A stretch of DNA of 64,000 nt from Cohnella caldifontis. Its GTDB lineage: Bacteria > Bacillota > Bacilli > Paenibacillales > Paenibacillaceae. Below, piece by piece: positions 1 to 8,998 of this stretch. The stretch spans positions 62,001 to 126,000 of the forward strand of contig NZ_JAQZSJ010000011.1 of assembly GCF_029360585.1 (NCBI RefSeq), written 5' to 3'. A model generated the notes under the pieces. That model searched no databases, had not been told where the DNA came from, and saw only the letters and a list, made by a program, of their open reading frames with translations. A program made the translations under genes and the position numbers. How positions within the stretch are numbered: position 1 is the first letter of the stretch; every line of letters starts with the position of its first letter.

Positions 1-1653
1 CAAAGCGTGGACGATCTCCGCGTGAGCGAGAAGCCGGCCGCCAAACTCCGGATGATCGATCATTGGGACAACATGGACGGCAGCATCGAGCGGGGATACG
101 CGGGCCGATCGGTTTTTTACCGCAATGGGAATTTCATCATGGACCGTAAGCGCATACGCGATTATGCTCGAATGATGGCGGCCGTCGGATTGAACGCGAT
201 CTCCATCAACAACGTGAACGTGCACGAGACGGAGACGAACCTCATTACCCCCGAGCTGCTGCCTTCGGTGGCGGCCGTGGCCGATATATTCAGGGATTAT
301 GGAGTCAAGCTTTTCCTAAGCGTGAACTTCGCCAGTCCGATCCCGTGCGGCGGACTGACGACGGCCGATCCGCTCGATCCGGGGGTGAGACGATTCTGGG
401 CGGAACGGGCTGCCGACGTGTACCGCCACGTTCCCGATTTCGGCGGCTTCCTGGTCAAAGCCGATTCGGAATTCCGGCCGGGACCGTTCACTTACGGACG
501 CGACCACGCGGACGGGGCGAACATGCTCGCCGAGGCGCTGCGTCCTTACGGCGGCATCGTGATCTGGCGCTGCTTCGTGTACGACTGCCTGCAAGACTGG
601 CGAGACCGGAAGACCGACCGGGCCCGGGCCGCCTACGACCATTTCCGTCCGCTGGACGGCAAGTTCGCCGACAACGTCGTGCTGCAAATCAAGAACGGTC
701 CGATGGACTTCCAGGTAAGGGAACCCGCTTCCCCGCTTTTCGGGGGACTGCGGCAGACGAACCAGGTGCTGGAGCTGCAGATCACCCAAGAGTATACGGG
801 GCAGCAGAAGCATCTTTGTTTCCTGGTTCCGCAATGGAAGGAAGTCCTTGATTTCGACACCTATGCGTTAGGCGAAGGTTCGACGGTGGCGAAAGCGGCG
901 ACGGGCGAATTGTTCGGCCGGCCGCTTGGCGGAATCGCCGGCGTATCCAATATCGGGGACGACTCCAATTGGACCGGTCATCTGCTGGCGCAAGCCAATT
1001 ACTACGGATACGGCCGGTTGGTATGGCGCCCGGAGCTGACGGCGGAGCAGATTGCCGATGAATGGGTGCGGATCACGTTCGGACACGATCCGGTCGTCGT
1101 CGCGACGATACGCCGCATGCTGCTCGATTCCTGGACCATTTACGAGAATTACACGTCGCCGCTCGGAGTCGGCTGGATGGTCAATCCCGGCCATCATTAC
1201 GGCCCGAACGTCGACGGATATGAATATTCGAAGTGGGGCACGTACCATTATGCCGACTGCCATGGGATCGGCGTGGACCGGACGGTCCGCACCGGAACCG
1301 GGTTCACGGAACAGTACCACGAGATTCCCGCGTCGCTCTACGAATCGGTCGACAGCTGTCCGGATGAATTGCTGCTGTTTTTCCACCACGTTCCCTACAC
1401 GCATGTGCTGAAGTCCGGCAAAACGGTGATTCAGCACATCTACGACACGCATTTCGAAGGCGCCGAGCAGGCGGACAAACTGGTGGACGCCTGGCGCGGC
1501 TTGCAAGGCAAAATAGACGGCGATCGTTACGCGAGCGTGCTGAGTCGTCTGCAAGAGCAATCGATGCATGCCAAGGAATGGCGGGACGTTGTAAACAGCT
1601 ATTTCTTGCGCAAGTCGGGTATCGCGGACGAGCAAGGCAGAACCATCTACTAG
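1..1653 (+). CDS. aguA: GH67 alpha-glucuronidase, 5' truncated by window edge
   Basis: Releases (4-O-methyl)glucuronic acid from the non-reducing end of aldouronic acids made from glucuronoxylan; these enzymes usually act inside the cell. The frame is open from base 1, so the gene starts outside the window; about 550 residues are present against roughly 680-700 for the family, so about 140 N-terminal residues are missing. Seen: a [10 protein letters not shown] segment, where GH67 enzymes carry the acid glutamate, then the [12 protein letters not shown] and [11 protein letters not shown] stretches and a [21 protein letters not shown] region typical of the GH67 C-terminal half. It lies 114 bp upstream of two sugar ABC permeases and a binding protein, an arrangement like known aldouronate-use clusters of Paenibacillus. 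The family is clear; the substrate is inferred from family and neighbours. Confidence 0.93.
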   Translation, partial: QSVDDLRVSEKPAAKLRMIDHWDNMDGSIERGYAGRSVFYRNGNFIMDRKRIRDYARMMAAVGLNAISINNVNVHETETNLITPELLPSVAAVADIFRDYGVKLFLSVNFASPIPCGGLTTADPLDPGVRRFWAERAADVYRHVPDFGGFLVKADSEFRPGPFTYGRDHADGANMLAEALRPYGGIVIWRCFVYDCLQDWRDRKTDRARAAYDHFRPLDGKFADNVVLQIKNGPMDFQVREPASPLFGGLRQTNQVLELQITQEYTGQQKHLCFLVPQWKEVLDFDTYALGEGSTVAKAATGELFGRPLGGIAGVSNIGDDSNWTGHLLAQANYYGYGRLVWRPELTAEQIADEWVRITFGHDPVVVATIRRMLLDSWTIYENYTSPLGVGWMVNPGHHYGPNVDGYEYSKWGTYHYADCHGIGVDRTVRTGTGFTEQYHEIPASLYESVDSCPDELLLFFHHVPYTHVLKSGKTVIQHIYDTHFEGAEQADKLVDAWRGLQGKIDGDRYASVLSRLQEQSMHAKEWRDVVNSYFLRKSGIADEQGRTIY

Positions 1654-1691
1654 GCGAGGTGAGGTTGGAAGTTCGTTGCGATTCAGTGGTG

Positions 1692-1706
1692 TTGGAAACG
1701 CTTTAG
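1692..1706 (+). promoter_or_regulatory. Possible cre (CcpA) site between aguA and the ABC genes
   Basis: TTGGAAACGCTTTAG matches 13 of 15 positions of the loose cre consensus WTGNAANCGNWNNCW; only the two 3'-most constrained positions fail. The position, in the 114 bp gap before a sugar transporter operon, suits catabolite repression, but the site is imperfect and CcpA control is inferred. Confidence 0.35.
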
Positions 1707-1767
1707 TTTTTTTCTTGCGGGGGAGATTAAAGGATGTGGAAAAAATCATGCGTAGGGCGGTGAGGAT

Positions 1768-2697
1768 TTGGCTGCAGCAGTGAGAAGAAAATCGCTCGGA
1801 TATATGAAACGATACTGGGTCCTCTATGCGATGTTGCTCCTGCCGGTATCCTTTTTTATCATTTTCCGTTACATCCCGATGAATTACATTCAAATCGCTT
1901 TCAAAAATTACAGCATCGTCAAGAGCCCGATGGAAATGGAATGGGCAGCAAATCACGGGTTCGAGTATTTTATCAAGGCTTTTTCCAATCGCGATTTCCT
2001 TTACGCCCTGAGAAACACCCTTCTTCTTAACTTTCTAGACTTGGTATTCGGCTTCCCTGCACCGATTATATTGGCCATCATCTTTAATGAACTCGCCTTC
2101 AAACGGTTTAAGAAGTTCACCCAGACGGTTGCCTATATGCCGCACTTTTTGTCGTGGATCATCGTTGCCGGCATGGCGCTTCAGCTTTTCGCGCCTAGCT
2201 CGGGTCTCGTCAATATCATGCTGAACAAGTTGGGGTTCGAATCCATTCCGTTCCTGAACGACTCCACGAATTGGGTGATCACCTACATCGCGCTGGGCAT
2301 ATGGAAGAGCGTCGGTTGGGGCACCATTCTCTATTTGGCGGCGATTGCAGGGATTAACCCGGAACTTTACGAGGCTGCTTCCGTGGACGGGGCGGGACGC
2401 ATGCGAAATATTTGGCACATTACGCTGCCGGGATTGCGTCCTACCATCATCGTATTGCTCATTCTAAGCCTTGGTCATATTCTGGGCAGCGAATTCGACA
2501 GACCATATGCGCTTGGCAACAAGCTGGTGACGGATGTTTCGAACGTGATCTCCATATTCGTTTACAACTATGGGATTCGCGGTTTGCAATTCTCGCTATC
2601 CACTGCTGTCGGTTTGTTCCAATCCGTCGTTGGCGTCATTTTCTTGTTCGGGGCAAACGCCCTGGCCAAAAAATTCGGCGATCGCGGCATCTGGTAG
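1768..2697 (+). CDS. lplB: Sugar ABC transporter permease, LplB type
   Basis: Inner-membrane permease of a carbohydrate uptake ABC transporter (MalF/LplB branch). The N-terminus has a membrane segment YWVLYAMLLLPVSFFIIF; five more hydrophobic segments follow. The EAA loop that contacts the ATPase is YEAASVDGAGRMRNIWHITL near residue 210. TTG at 1768 is chosen because GGTGAGG lies just upstream and the N-terminus matches the family. It is followed 15 bp later by a second permease. No ATPase is encoded nearby, which is usual for this group because a shared MsmX/MsmK-type ATPase serves many importers. Aldouronate or another xylan fragment as substrate is inferred from aguA upstream. Confidence 0.9.
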   Translation: MAAAVRRKSLGYMKRYWVLYAMLLLPVSFFIIFRYIPMNYIQIAFKNYSIVKSPMEMEWAANHGFEYFIKAFSNRDFLYALRNTLLLNFLDLVFGFPAPIILAIIFNELAFKRFKKFTQTVAYMPHFLSWIIVAGMALQLFAPSSGLVNIMLNKLGFESIPFLNDSTNWVITYIALGIWKSVGWGTILYLAAIAGINPELYEAASVDGAGRMRNIWHITLPGLRPTIIVLLILSLGHILGSEFDRPYALGNKLVTDVSNVISIFVYNYGIRGLQFSLSTAVGLFQSVVGVIFLFGANALAKKFGDRGIW

Positions 2698-2712
2698 GGG
2701 GTTGTTAAATCT

Positions 2713-3582
2713 ATGGTGAAATCAAAAAGCGCGAAATTAGGGGATTGGATCATCGTTTTCATTTGCGTGTTGGTGATTCTGGCCTGTCTCCTGCCGTTTT
2801 TGAACATTGTGGCACGATCCTTAAGTTCTGCGGAAGCCATGGTGAAGAATCAAGTTTTGCTTTGGCCGGTGGATCTGAATTTCAAAGCTTATACAGCCGT
2901 GCTCGGAGATTCCAAAGTCACATGGGCGTTAGTATGGACAGCGATCCTGACGGTCATCGCGACGATTTGGTGTATGTTCATGACGATTCTGTGCGCATAC
3001 CCGCTTATCTATGACAACCTGAAGGGCAAGAAATTTTTTCTGGCGCTCATTCTCTTTACGATGTACTTCAATGCAGGCATCATCCCGACCTATTTGCTTT
3101 TGAAAGGGTTGCACTTGCTGAATAATCCTCTGGTTCTGATTTTGCCGGGCAGCATCAGCGTATTCAACGTCATCATCATGCGCAGCTTCTTCTTCGGCAT
3201 TCCCGAGAGCCTCAAAGAATCCGCCGAACTGGACGGAGCGGGGCCCCTCAGAGTCCTGGTTAATGTCTATTTGCCGCTTTCCATGCCCGTGCTGGCAACC
3301 CTGTCGCTATTCTATGCGGTTGGACGCTGGAACGGGTTCTCGGATGCGTTGATGTTCATGAGCGATAGAACCTACTATCCCATCCAATTGCTGCTCTTTA
3401 ACATTCTCAATAGCATTACCAGCGTTGAGGTGGCCACGCAGGAGGGCTTTACCAGCCCGGGCTTGTCCGAATCCATTAAGTCTGCAACCGTCGTGTTTGC
3501 AACCGTACCGATTTTGCTCATTTACCCTTGGTTGCAGCGATACTTTATTTCCGGCGTCACGATCGGAGCCGTAAAAGGTTAA
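2713..3582 (+). CDS. ytcP: Sugar ABC transporter permease, YtcP/LplC type
   Basis: Second permease of the heterodimeric importer (MalG/YtcP branch). The N-terminal membrane segment is followed by an extracytoplasmic stretch SSAEAMVKNQVLLWPVDLNF, characteristic of this group, and further membrane segments. The EAA loop is KESAELDGAGPLRVLVNVYL near residue 175. The protein ends in GVTIGAVKG, the usual C-terminus of YtcP-like permeases. ATG start at 2713, 15 bp after the partner permease stop, so the two are very likely co-translated. An A/T-rich hairpin separates it from the binding-protein gene. Confidence 0.9.
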   Translation: MVKSKSAKLGDWIIVFICVLVILACLLPFLNIVARSLSSAEAMVKNQVLLWPVDLNFKAYTAVLGDSKVTWALVWTAILTVIATIWCMFMTILCAYPLIYDNLKGKKFFLALILFTMYFNAGIIPTYLLLKGLHLLNNPLVLILPGSISVFNVIIMRSFFFGIPESLKESAELDGAGPLRVLVNVYLPLSMPVLATLSLFYAVGRWNGFSDALMFMSDRTYYPIQLLLFNILNSITSVEVATQEGFTSPGLSESIKSATVVFATVPILLIYPWLQRYFISGVTIGAVKG

Positions 3583-3596
3583 TGGTTCACCCGCGG

Positions 3597-3621
3597 TAAA
3601 AATCGACTTTGTCGATTTTTA
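3597..3621 (+). terminator. Hairpin between permease and binding-protein genes
   Basis: A perfect inverted repeat, AAAAATCGAC - TTT - GTCGATTTTT, extended by one T/A pair on each side. The run of T in the 3' arm makes it terminator-like on either strand. Sitting between permease and binding protein it could attenuate transcription or protect the end of a processed mRNA, letting the two parts be made in different amounts. Confidence 0.5.
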
Positions 3622-3662
3622 TAATCGATCAACAGGCACAAACAAAAAAAGGAGGATCTTAC

Positions 3663-5387
3663 ATGCGTTTAACCAAGTTTTTGACCATCTTGGCGCTTTG
3701 TTCCGTCTTCGCATTGGCGTTTGCGGGATGTACCAAGAGCAAGGATTCGGCAAGCCCGTCCAACTCATCGGCTCCACCGGCATCGGAACAATCGTCCGCA
3801 ACTCCTTCTGCCGACGAAGCCGCCGCAAAACTCGAAAAGCTGGGCCTTGATGCCAATCTCAGATTCAAGGAGACTCGCAAAATCACGGTAGAGATTTACG
3901 ATCGGGGCAATACCGGGGGATCCAAACCCGAAGACAACGTCTATACGAAGTTCATCAAAGACGGAATGCTGCGCGATCATAACGTAGAAGTGACTTTCGT
4001 TCCGGTTCCGCGCTGGACGGAAGGCGAAGTCCTTAACAACCTTCTGGCCGCGGGTCAAGCGCCGGATATCGGCGTCACCTACTCGTATCCGACCATCCAA
4101 ACCTATGCCAACATGGGCGGCATCACGGATCTGGCACCGCTTGTCGACGATTACAAAGATCTTCTGCCGAACCTGTGGGGGTATCTCACCGAATCGAACA
4201 TCAATTGGGACCGGGATCCCAACACCGGAAAGCTGTGGGCTTTGGAAGCTCGCTTGAACGTCCTGAACCGCATCAATACTTTCGTGCGCGAGGATTGGTT
4301 GAAGAAGCTCAATCTCCAGGCGCCGACGAACCTGCAAGAGTTCGAAAACATGCTCAAAGCGTTTAAGGACAACGCTTCCACGCTCTTGGGCAAAGATGCG
4401 GACAAGATGATTCCTTTCTCCACGAGCTTCGACGTAGGTTGGCGTACGGATCATTTGACAACGTCCTTCGTGCCGGACAATATTACGGACAAGGACCTCT
4501 ACGTTTACGGCTTTGACGATCGCAAACTTCTTTACCCGAATTACAAAGAAGGCATCAGAACGTTGAATAAATGGTATAACGAAGGTCTGGTCTGGAAAGA
4601 CTTCCCGCTCTATCCTGCCGGAGATAAAACGGAAGATAATCTCATGAAAGCAGGCTTTGTGGGCGCGTTTATCCACAATTGGGATTACCCGTATCGTGAA
4701 GGTGAAGACGGCATTACCGCAAACCTTCATAAGCTTGTCGGTCCGGACGCAAATTATATTGCGGTTGAGCCGTTCCCGAACGATGCCGGGGTTTATCGGA
4801 AGTTCTTGTCGGCGCCCGTTGACCGCAAAGTATTCTTCCCGGCTACCAACAAAGAACCTTTGGCTTCGATGTTCTATCTGGATTGGATTTCCAAGCTTGA
4901 GAACCGCGTATACCTGCAATTCGGCGAAGAAGGCAAAACGCACGAAAAGATGCCGGACGGTTCCTTCAAGACGATTGCCGCTACGGATGAATATATCATG
5001 AACTCGCCGGCCAATATCGACTATACGATCACGAGCAACGGTCTTGACACCGGGAACCCGGATTTGACCGCCAAGTCCATTGCCAACGGGTATGCAGGGG
5101 TTGACGCAAGACTCATTGAAATTGCCAACAAGATTACGACGCATGACGGACGCGTAGGCAAAAATGCCAAAGCGGGCGAAATCAAAGCCGAAGAAGGTCA
5201 AGGTGAAGCGCTTAGCAAGAAACGCGATGCCTTCTTGGACCAAGCTGTCGTAGCGCCGGTTGACAAGTTTGACGCTGTCTATGATGCGGGTATGAAGGAT
5301 TACCTCAACTCGGGCGGTCAAGCCATCATCGACGAGCGCAAAGCGGCATGGGAAAAACTTTATGGCAGCGAAACGATGTTGAAATAA
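3663..5387 (+). CDS. lplA: Extracellular solute-binding lipoprotein of the sugar ABC importer
   Basis: Binds the sugar ligand at the outer membrane face and delivers it to the two permeases. The first 20 residues form a lipoprotein signal with lipobox ALAFAGC, followed by a Ser/Pro-rich linker, then a type 1 solute-binding domain. At 574 residues it is long, as is usual for the LplA group. The start is the ATG 10 bp downstream of AAAGGAGG; an earlier in-frame ATG has no such site. It is the last gene before a strong bidirectional terminator. Binding protein after the permeases is less common than first in the operon. Aldouronate specificity is inferred. Confidence 0.88.
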   Translation: MRLTKFLTILALCSVFALAFAGCTKSKDSASPSNSSAPPASEQSSATPSADEAAAKLEKLGLDANLRFKETRKITVEIYDRGNTGGSKPEDNVYTKFIKDGMLRDHNVEVTFVPVPRWTEGEVLNNLLAAGQAPDIGVTYSYPTIQTYANMGGITDLAPLVDDYKDLLPNLWGYLTESNINWDRDPNTGKLWALEARLNVLNRINTFVREDWLKKLNLQAPTNLQEFENMLKAFKDNASTLLGKDADKMIPFSTSFDVGWRTDHLTTSFVPDNITDKDLYVYGFDDRKLLYPNYKEGIRTLNKWYNEGLVWKDFPLYPAGDKTEDNLMKAGFVGAFIHNWDYPYREGEDGITANLHKLVGPDANYIAVEPFPNDAGVYRKFLSAPVDRKVFFPATNKEPLASMFYLDWISKLENRVYLQFGEEGKTHEKMPDGSFKTIAATDEYIMNSPANIDYTITSNGLDTGNPDLTAKSIANGYAGVDARLIEIANKITTHDGRVGKNAKAGEIKAEEGQGEALSKKRDAFLDQAVVAPVDKFDAVYDAGMKDYLNSGGQAIIDERKAAWEKLYGSETMLK

Positions 5388-5438
5388 CCGTCTGCGAGCA
5401 GAAGAAGATTCGGTATTCATTCTAAGTCTTCCTAAATA

Positions 5439-5480
5439 AAGCACGCTGCACCGCGGGAAATCCGGTGCAGCGTGCTTTTT
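5439..5480. terminator. Bidirectional Rho-independent terminator
   Basis: Arms AAGCACGCTGCACCG and CGGTGCAGCGTGCTT form a 15-bp perfect stem with a short loop, with A-rich sequence on the left and a T run on the right. It lies between convergent genes, so it can end both the sugar-transport mRNA and the uxu operon mRNA. Confidence 0.95.
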
Positions 5481-5499
5481 GCTCGATCGGCCGGAACCG

Positions 5500-6366
5500 T
5501 CACACTCCGGAATAGGCCATGAATCCTCCGTCGACCGGGACGACGATGCCGGTGACGAAGCCCGACGTTCGCTCGTCGACGAGCCAGAGCAGCGTGCCGA
5601 GCAAGTCCTCGGGCACCCCGAACCGGCGCATCGGCGTATGCGCGATGATTTTCTTGGAGCGCTCGGTCAGCGTGCCGTCCGGATTCGTCAGCAGCGTCCG
5701 GTTCTGCTCCGTCTTGAAGAAGCCCGGGGCGATCGCGTTCACCCGGATGCCCGACTCGGCGAAATGGACGGCGAGGAACTGGGTGAAGTTGTCGATCGCG
5801 GCCTTCGCCGCGCTATATGCCGGCACCTTCGTCATCGGGCTCGGCGCGCTCATCGAGGAGACGTTGAGGATGACGGCGCCGGGGCGGCCGACCATGCCGC
5901 GGGCGAAGACTTGCGTCGGGATCAGCGTCCCGATGAGATTGAGGTCGAACACGTGGCGGAAGCCCGCCAGCGCCAGATCGAAGAACGTCATGACGTCCGG
6001 CGCGCCCAGATCGTCCGGATGGAAGATCTCTTTGGTCGTGATCGCGCTCGGATGGTTGCCGCCCGCGCCGTTAACCAGGATATCGCATGGGCCGAGCTGC
6101 TCCCGTACGATCCGCTCGGCTTCCCGCACGCTGTCCGGTTCCGTGACGTCGCAGGAAACGGCGATGGCGACGCCACCGTCGGCCCGAATCTGCTCGGCGA
6201 CGGTCTCGCACTTGGCCGCGGTCCGGCCGAGCACGGCGACGCGCACGCCTTGGCGGCCGAGCTCCCGGGCCATCGCGCTGCAGAGCACGCCGGATCCCCC
6301 GGTGACGACGGCGGTTTTGCCGGCGAGCGATTCGTGGGCCGGCAATTGGATGTTGGCTTCGCTCAT
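5500..6366 (-). CDS. uxuB: D-mannonate oxidoreductase (fructuronate reductase), SDR family
   Basis: NAD(P)-dependent interconversion of D-fructuronate and D-mannonate, in the pathway from glucuronate to KDG. It is a 288-residue short-chain dehydrogenase: nucleotide-binding motif [12 protein letters not shown] near residue 20, VNGAGGNHP in place of NNAG, and a catalytic Ser-Tyr-Lys set in [21 protein letters not shown]. It therefore belongs to the SDR type of mannonate oxidoreductase found in Bacillus, not the long-chain E. coli UxuB. The ATG overlaps the uxuA stop (ATGA), with GGGGAGG upstream. The product assignment leans on the uxuA and regulator neighbours; other SDR substrates are possible on sequence alone. 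Confidence 0.85.
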   Translation of the reverse strand: MSEANIQLPAHESLAGKTAVVTGGSGVLCSAMARELGRQGVRVAVLGRTAAKCETVAEQIRADGGVAIAVSCDVTEPDSVREAERIVREQLGPCDILVNGAGGNHPSAITTKEIFHPDDLGAPDVMTFFDLALAGFRHVFDLNLIGTLIPTQVFARGMVGRPGAVILNVSSMSAPSPMTKVPAYSAAKAAIDNFTQFLAVHFAESGIRVNAIAPGFFKTEQNRTLLTNPDGTLTERSKKIIAHTPMRRFGVPEDLLGTLLWLVDERTSGFVTGIVVPVDGGFMAYSGV

Positions 6367-7445
6367 GCGGACACCTCCCCTTGAAGCTTCCGGCGCCCAA
6401 GCGAATCCCATACGCCCCATAAGTACATGATGCCGAGCGCCCGGTCGTACAGGCCGTAGCCGGGGCGGCATTGCTCGCCCCACAGATGGCGGCCGTGGTC
6501 CGGCCGGCAGTAGCCGTCGAATCCGGTCTCATGCAGCGCTTGCACGACGCCGGCGATGTCGACGCTGCCGTCTTGCGTGCGATGGGATGTCTCGATGAAG
6601 TCCCCGTTGTCGTACACGCGCACGTTGCGGATATGGGTGAACGGTATCCGTCCCGCGAATTCGCGGGCCATGGCGGCGATGTCGTTCTCCGGGTTCGCGC
6701 CGAGCGACCCGCTGCAGAGCGTGATGCCGTTCGCCGGGCTGTCGTGCAGCTTCAGGAACCGGCGCAGGTTGGCCTGGCTCGTGATGATGCGGGGCAGCCC
6801 GAACACCGACCACGGCGGATCGTCCGGATGGATCGCCATGCGGATGCCGCTTCTCTCCGCCACGGGGATGATTTCTTGCAGGAAATATTCCAGGTTCCGC
6901 CACAGGTCTTCCTCCGTGACGCCTTTGTACGCCTCGAACAGCTCCTCTAGCCGGGCGAGCCGCTCCGGCTCCCAGCCGGGCATCGTGAGCGAGCGGTCCC
7001 CGCTGATCAGCTTCACCAGCTCGAACGGATCGACGCCGTCGATTTTCGATTTCTCGAAAAACAGCGCGGTCGAGCCGTCCTCCAGTTCTTTGAAGAGATC
7101 CGTCCGCATCCAGTCGAACACCGGCATGAAGTTGTAGCAGATCACTTTGACGCCTGCGCGGCCCAGCTTTTCGATCGTCCGCTTGTAATTCTCGATGTAC
7201 CGCTCCCGCGTCGGCAAGCCCAGCTTGATGTCTTCGTGGACATTGACGCTCTCCACGACTTCGGGGTGAAAGCCGGCATCGCGGATTTGCTTGACCGTCC
7301 GCTGAATACGTTCCTCCGGCCAATCTTCCCCGGCCGGCATGTCGTGCAGGGACCAGACCAGCCCTTCGACGCCCGGAATTTGCCGGATTTGCGCGGGGGT
7401 TACGGTGTCGTTGCCTTCTCCGTACCAACGAAAAGTCATACGCAT
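6363..7445 (-). CDS. uxuA: Mannonate dehydratase
   Basis: Converts D-mannonate to 2-keto-3-deoxygluconate, a metal-dependent TIM-barrel enzyme of the glucuronate pathway. 360 residues, the normal size. Recognisable parts: [11 protein letters not shown] at the start, [16 protein letters not shown], the metal-site stretch [24 protein letters not shown], and PDHGRHLW near the end. ATG at 7445; a second in-frame ATG lies two codons later. It is translationally coupled to uxuB and sits 14 bp from the GntR regulator, all on one strand. Confidence 0.96.
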   Translation of the reverse strand: MRMTFRWYGEGNDTVTPAQIRQIPGVEGLVWSLHDMPAGEDWPEERIQRTVKQIRDAGFHPEVVESVNVHEDIKLGLPTRERYIENYKRTIEKLGRAGVKVICYNFMPVFDWMRTDLFKELEDGSTALFFEKSKIDGVDPFELVKLISGDRSLTMPGWEPERLARLEELFEAYKGVTEEDLWRNLEYFLQEIIPVAERSGIRMAIHPDDPPWSVFGLPRIITSQANLRRFLKLHDSPANGITLCSGSLGANPENDIAAMAREFAGRIPFTHIRNVRVYDNGDFIETSHRTQDGSVDIAGVVQALHETGFDGYCRPDHGRHLWGEQCRPGYGLYDRALGIMYLWGVWDSLGRRKLQGEVSA

Positions 7446-7459
7446 GATGGCATCCCGTC

Positions 7460-8137
7460 CTATTTGAAATAATGGGGGTGTTTCCGTTTCAGTTCGTGCA
7501 GGTCCGTGACGGTGAGGTTAAGGTGATCCCGCATGACGCTCTCCGCCTCGTCCGCGTCCTGCCGCCGGATCGCGTCCGCGATGGCCCGGTGCTGATCGTA
7601 TAGATGGTTCCAATCCCGATCGGGGGATAAAGCCAGGTGCCTCGTGCGGTTCAGGTGGGTTTTCATCTGCTGCAGGACGTTCCAGGTGTTGAGCTTTCGG
7701 CAGCCTGCGAAAATCGTGCGATGGAACTCCTCGTCCAGGTCGAACATGCGTTTCTCGTCCCGGGATTCCAGAGACGACCGCTGCGCCATGAGGTTCGTAT
7801 CCAGCGCGGCAAGGCTCTCGGCGGGGAACGATTCGCAAGCCAGCCGTACGACGGCCCGCTCCAACTGCTCCCGCATGAACCGGGCTTCCAGCGCGTGCTC
7901 GGTATCGATCAGCGAGACGAAGGTGCCCCGCTGGGGCAGCACCTGAACGAGCCCTTCCTGCGCCAGGCGGACGAAGCTTTCCCGAACCGGCGTCCGGCTG
8001 ACCTGGAAAGCGAGCGACATGTCTTTCTCGGACAGCGCCGCCCCCGGAGGCAGCTCCAGGCTTAAAATCCGCTCCCTGAGCCGCCAATAGACGGCTTCGC
8101 GGGCGGAAGACGCAGGGGCACCGCCGAACGGTTCCAT
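7460..8137 (-). CDS. uxuR: GntR/FadR-subfamily transcriptional regulator of the uxu operon
   Basis: Likely hexuronate-responsive repressor. An N-terminal winged HTH, residues about 12-75, carries the GntR signature (YWRLRERILSLELPPGAALS, SRTPVRESFVRLAQEGLV, PQRGTFVSLI); an FCD ligand domain follows with DLDEEFHRTIF and RDHLNLT metal/ligand segments. The start is set at ATG 8137 because GGAGG lies 11 bp upstream; the GTG four codons earlier falls inside that ribosome site. It is first in the regulator-uxuA-uxuB unit. Family is certain; the effector and the symbol are inferred from the genes it precedes. Confidence 0.85.
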   Translation of the reverse strand: MEPFGGAPASSAREAVYWRLRERILSLELPPGAALSEKDMSLAFQVSRTPVRESFVRLAQEGLVQVLPQRGTFVSLIDTEHALEARFMREQLERAVVRLACESFPAESLAALDTNLMAQRSSLESRDEKRMFDLDEEFHRTIFAGCRKLNTWNVLQQMKTHLNRTRHLALSPDRDWNHLYDQHRAIADAIRRQDADEAESVMRDHLNLTVTDLHELKRKHPHYFK

Positions 8138-8252
8138 CGTGTCCTTCACCTCCTTCGGTTTTGATTGTCACTACCATACTACCATACAAGTATGGCAGCG
8201 GGAAGGCTGTGGGGATTGCTGCTTCCATGAGGATGGAGGAGGCAGCGCAAGG

Positions 8253-8436
8253 TTAACGGACACAGCGGCCGCTATTAAGGCCATTTCGCGATCCGTCCAA
8301 TTTTAACGGACATGGGTGCGCTTATTTGGCGGAATGCATCACTTTCAGCCGTGAAATGTTGCCGATAAGGTCTCCCGTGTCCGTAACGTTTCGGGAATGT
8401 CCAATTTCCATCCAATAACGACCGAGGTGTCCATTA
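8253..8436. repeat. Nested palindromic intergenic element
   Basis: The 380-bp gap contains no convincing gene. It holds four copies of an AACGGACA-type word in nested inverted order: TTAACGGACAC at 8253, TTAACGGACATGGG at 8303, CCCGTGTCCGTAA at 8374 and GGTGTCCATTAGG near 8426. The outermost arms (8253-8279 and 8411-8436) match over about 20 of 26 positions. The RNA or single strand could fold into a long cruciform. I associate such elements with Paenibacillus intergenic repeats from memory only; only one copy lies in this window. Confidence 0.55.
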
Positions 8437-8461
8437 GGATCAGCGCCGGCCGATTTTCGTG

Positions 8462-8491
8462 AAAAAAAGCCGCCCGGATTGACCGGATGGC
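8462..8491 (-). terminator. Terminator of the 8529-10300 minus-strand genes
   Basis: On the minus strand GCCATCCGG - TCAAT - CCGGGCGGC (one mismatch) is followed by seven T, a classic intrinsic terminator placed about 40 bp beyond the SnoaL-like gene. Confidence 0.75.
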
Positions 8492-8528
8492 TTCGTTCAG
8501 TTTATCGGGCGGAGTTCGGATGTTCCGA

Positions 8529-8966
8529 TTATCTCAGGTTGAATAGGCCCTTTCCCGTTTCCATACTGATCGGCAACGAGGAATGTTGATGCGCGATGGA
8601 CCAAGAGCCGCCGTCTTTTCTCAACCCCATCGTGAATCGGTTGGTCATCTGGCGGAGCTTCTCTCCCGAAGGGTTGTACGCAGCGAACGTTACGGCACAG
8701 CGAACGAAAGCGACATTCGAATCTTCTTCCACGGCCACATCATGAAAATCCGTTTTGAGGGTCACGCCTTCTTCCGCCAACCCCCCAAACCACCCTTCGA
8801 CCATTCTCCTCCAGTCGGATTGGCCGACGATCTCCCAGTCTTCCCAACAATCATAGGCATGGATGTCGGGAGCGAACGCGGCCGTAAACTTCTCCACGTC
8901 TCGTTCTAGAATCGCGCTTTTGTAATTTTCGATCACGTCATGGACATTTTCGAGCGCAAATCTCAT
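8529..8966 (-). CDS. SnoaL/NTF2-like domain protein
   Basis: A 145-residue single-domain cone-fold protein. The start MRFALENVHDVIENYKSAIL and the central DIHAYDCWEDWEIVGQSDWR (a polar pocket with His/Asp near residue 35) are typical of the SnoaL-like polyketide-cyclase/ketosteroid-isomerase superfamily, as is the last strand NRFTMGLRKDGGSWSIAHQH. ATG at 8966 has AAGGAGAT upstream; longer upstream reading frame looks non-coding. It starts 33 bp after the transglutaminase-like gene, so the two may share an mRNA. Members range from isomerases to small-molecule binders, so no reaction can be assigned. Confidence 0.8.
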   Translation of the reverse strand: MRFALENVHDVIENYKSAILERDVEKFTAAFAPDIHAYDCWEDWEIVGQSDWRRMVEGWFGGLAEEGVTLKTDFHDVAVEEDSNVAFVRCAVTFAAYNPSGEKLRQMTNRFTMGLRKDGGSWSIAHQHSSLPISMETGKGLFNLR

Positions 8967-8998
8967 GGTTCCATCTCCTTGAAATAGATTCCGTCCTA

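Noticed and set aside
868-1956. 362-codon minus-strand frame opposite aguA
   Set aside because: Overlaps GH67 coding on the other strand and the promoter region; no start signal.
3765-5444. 559-codon minus-strand frame opposite the solute-binding protein
   Set aside because: Mirror frame of a high-GC gene; the sense strand has a lipoprotein signal and ribosome site, the antisense has neither.
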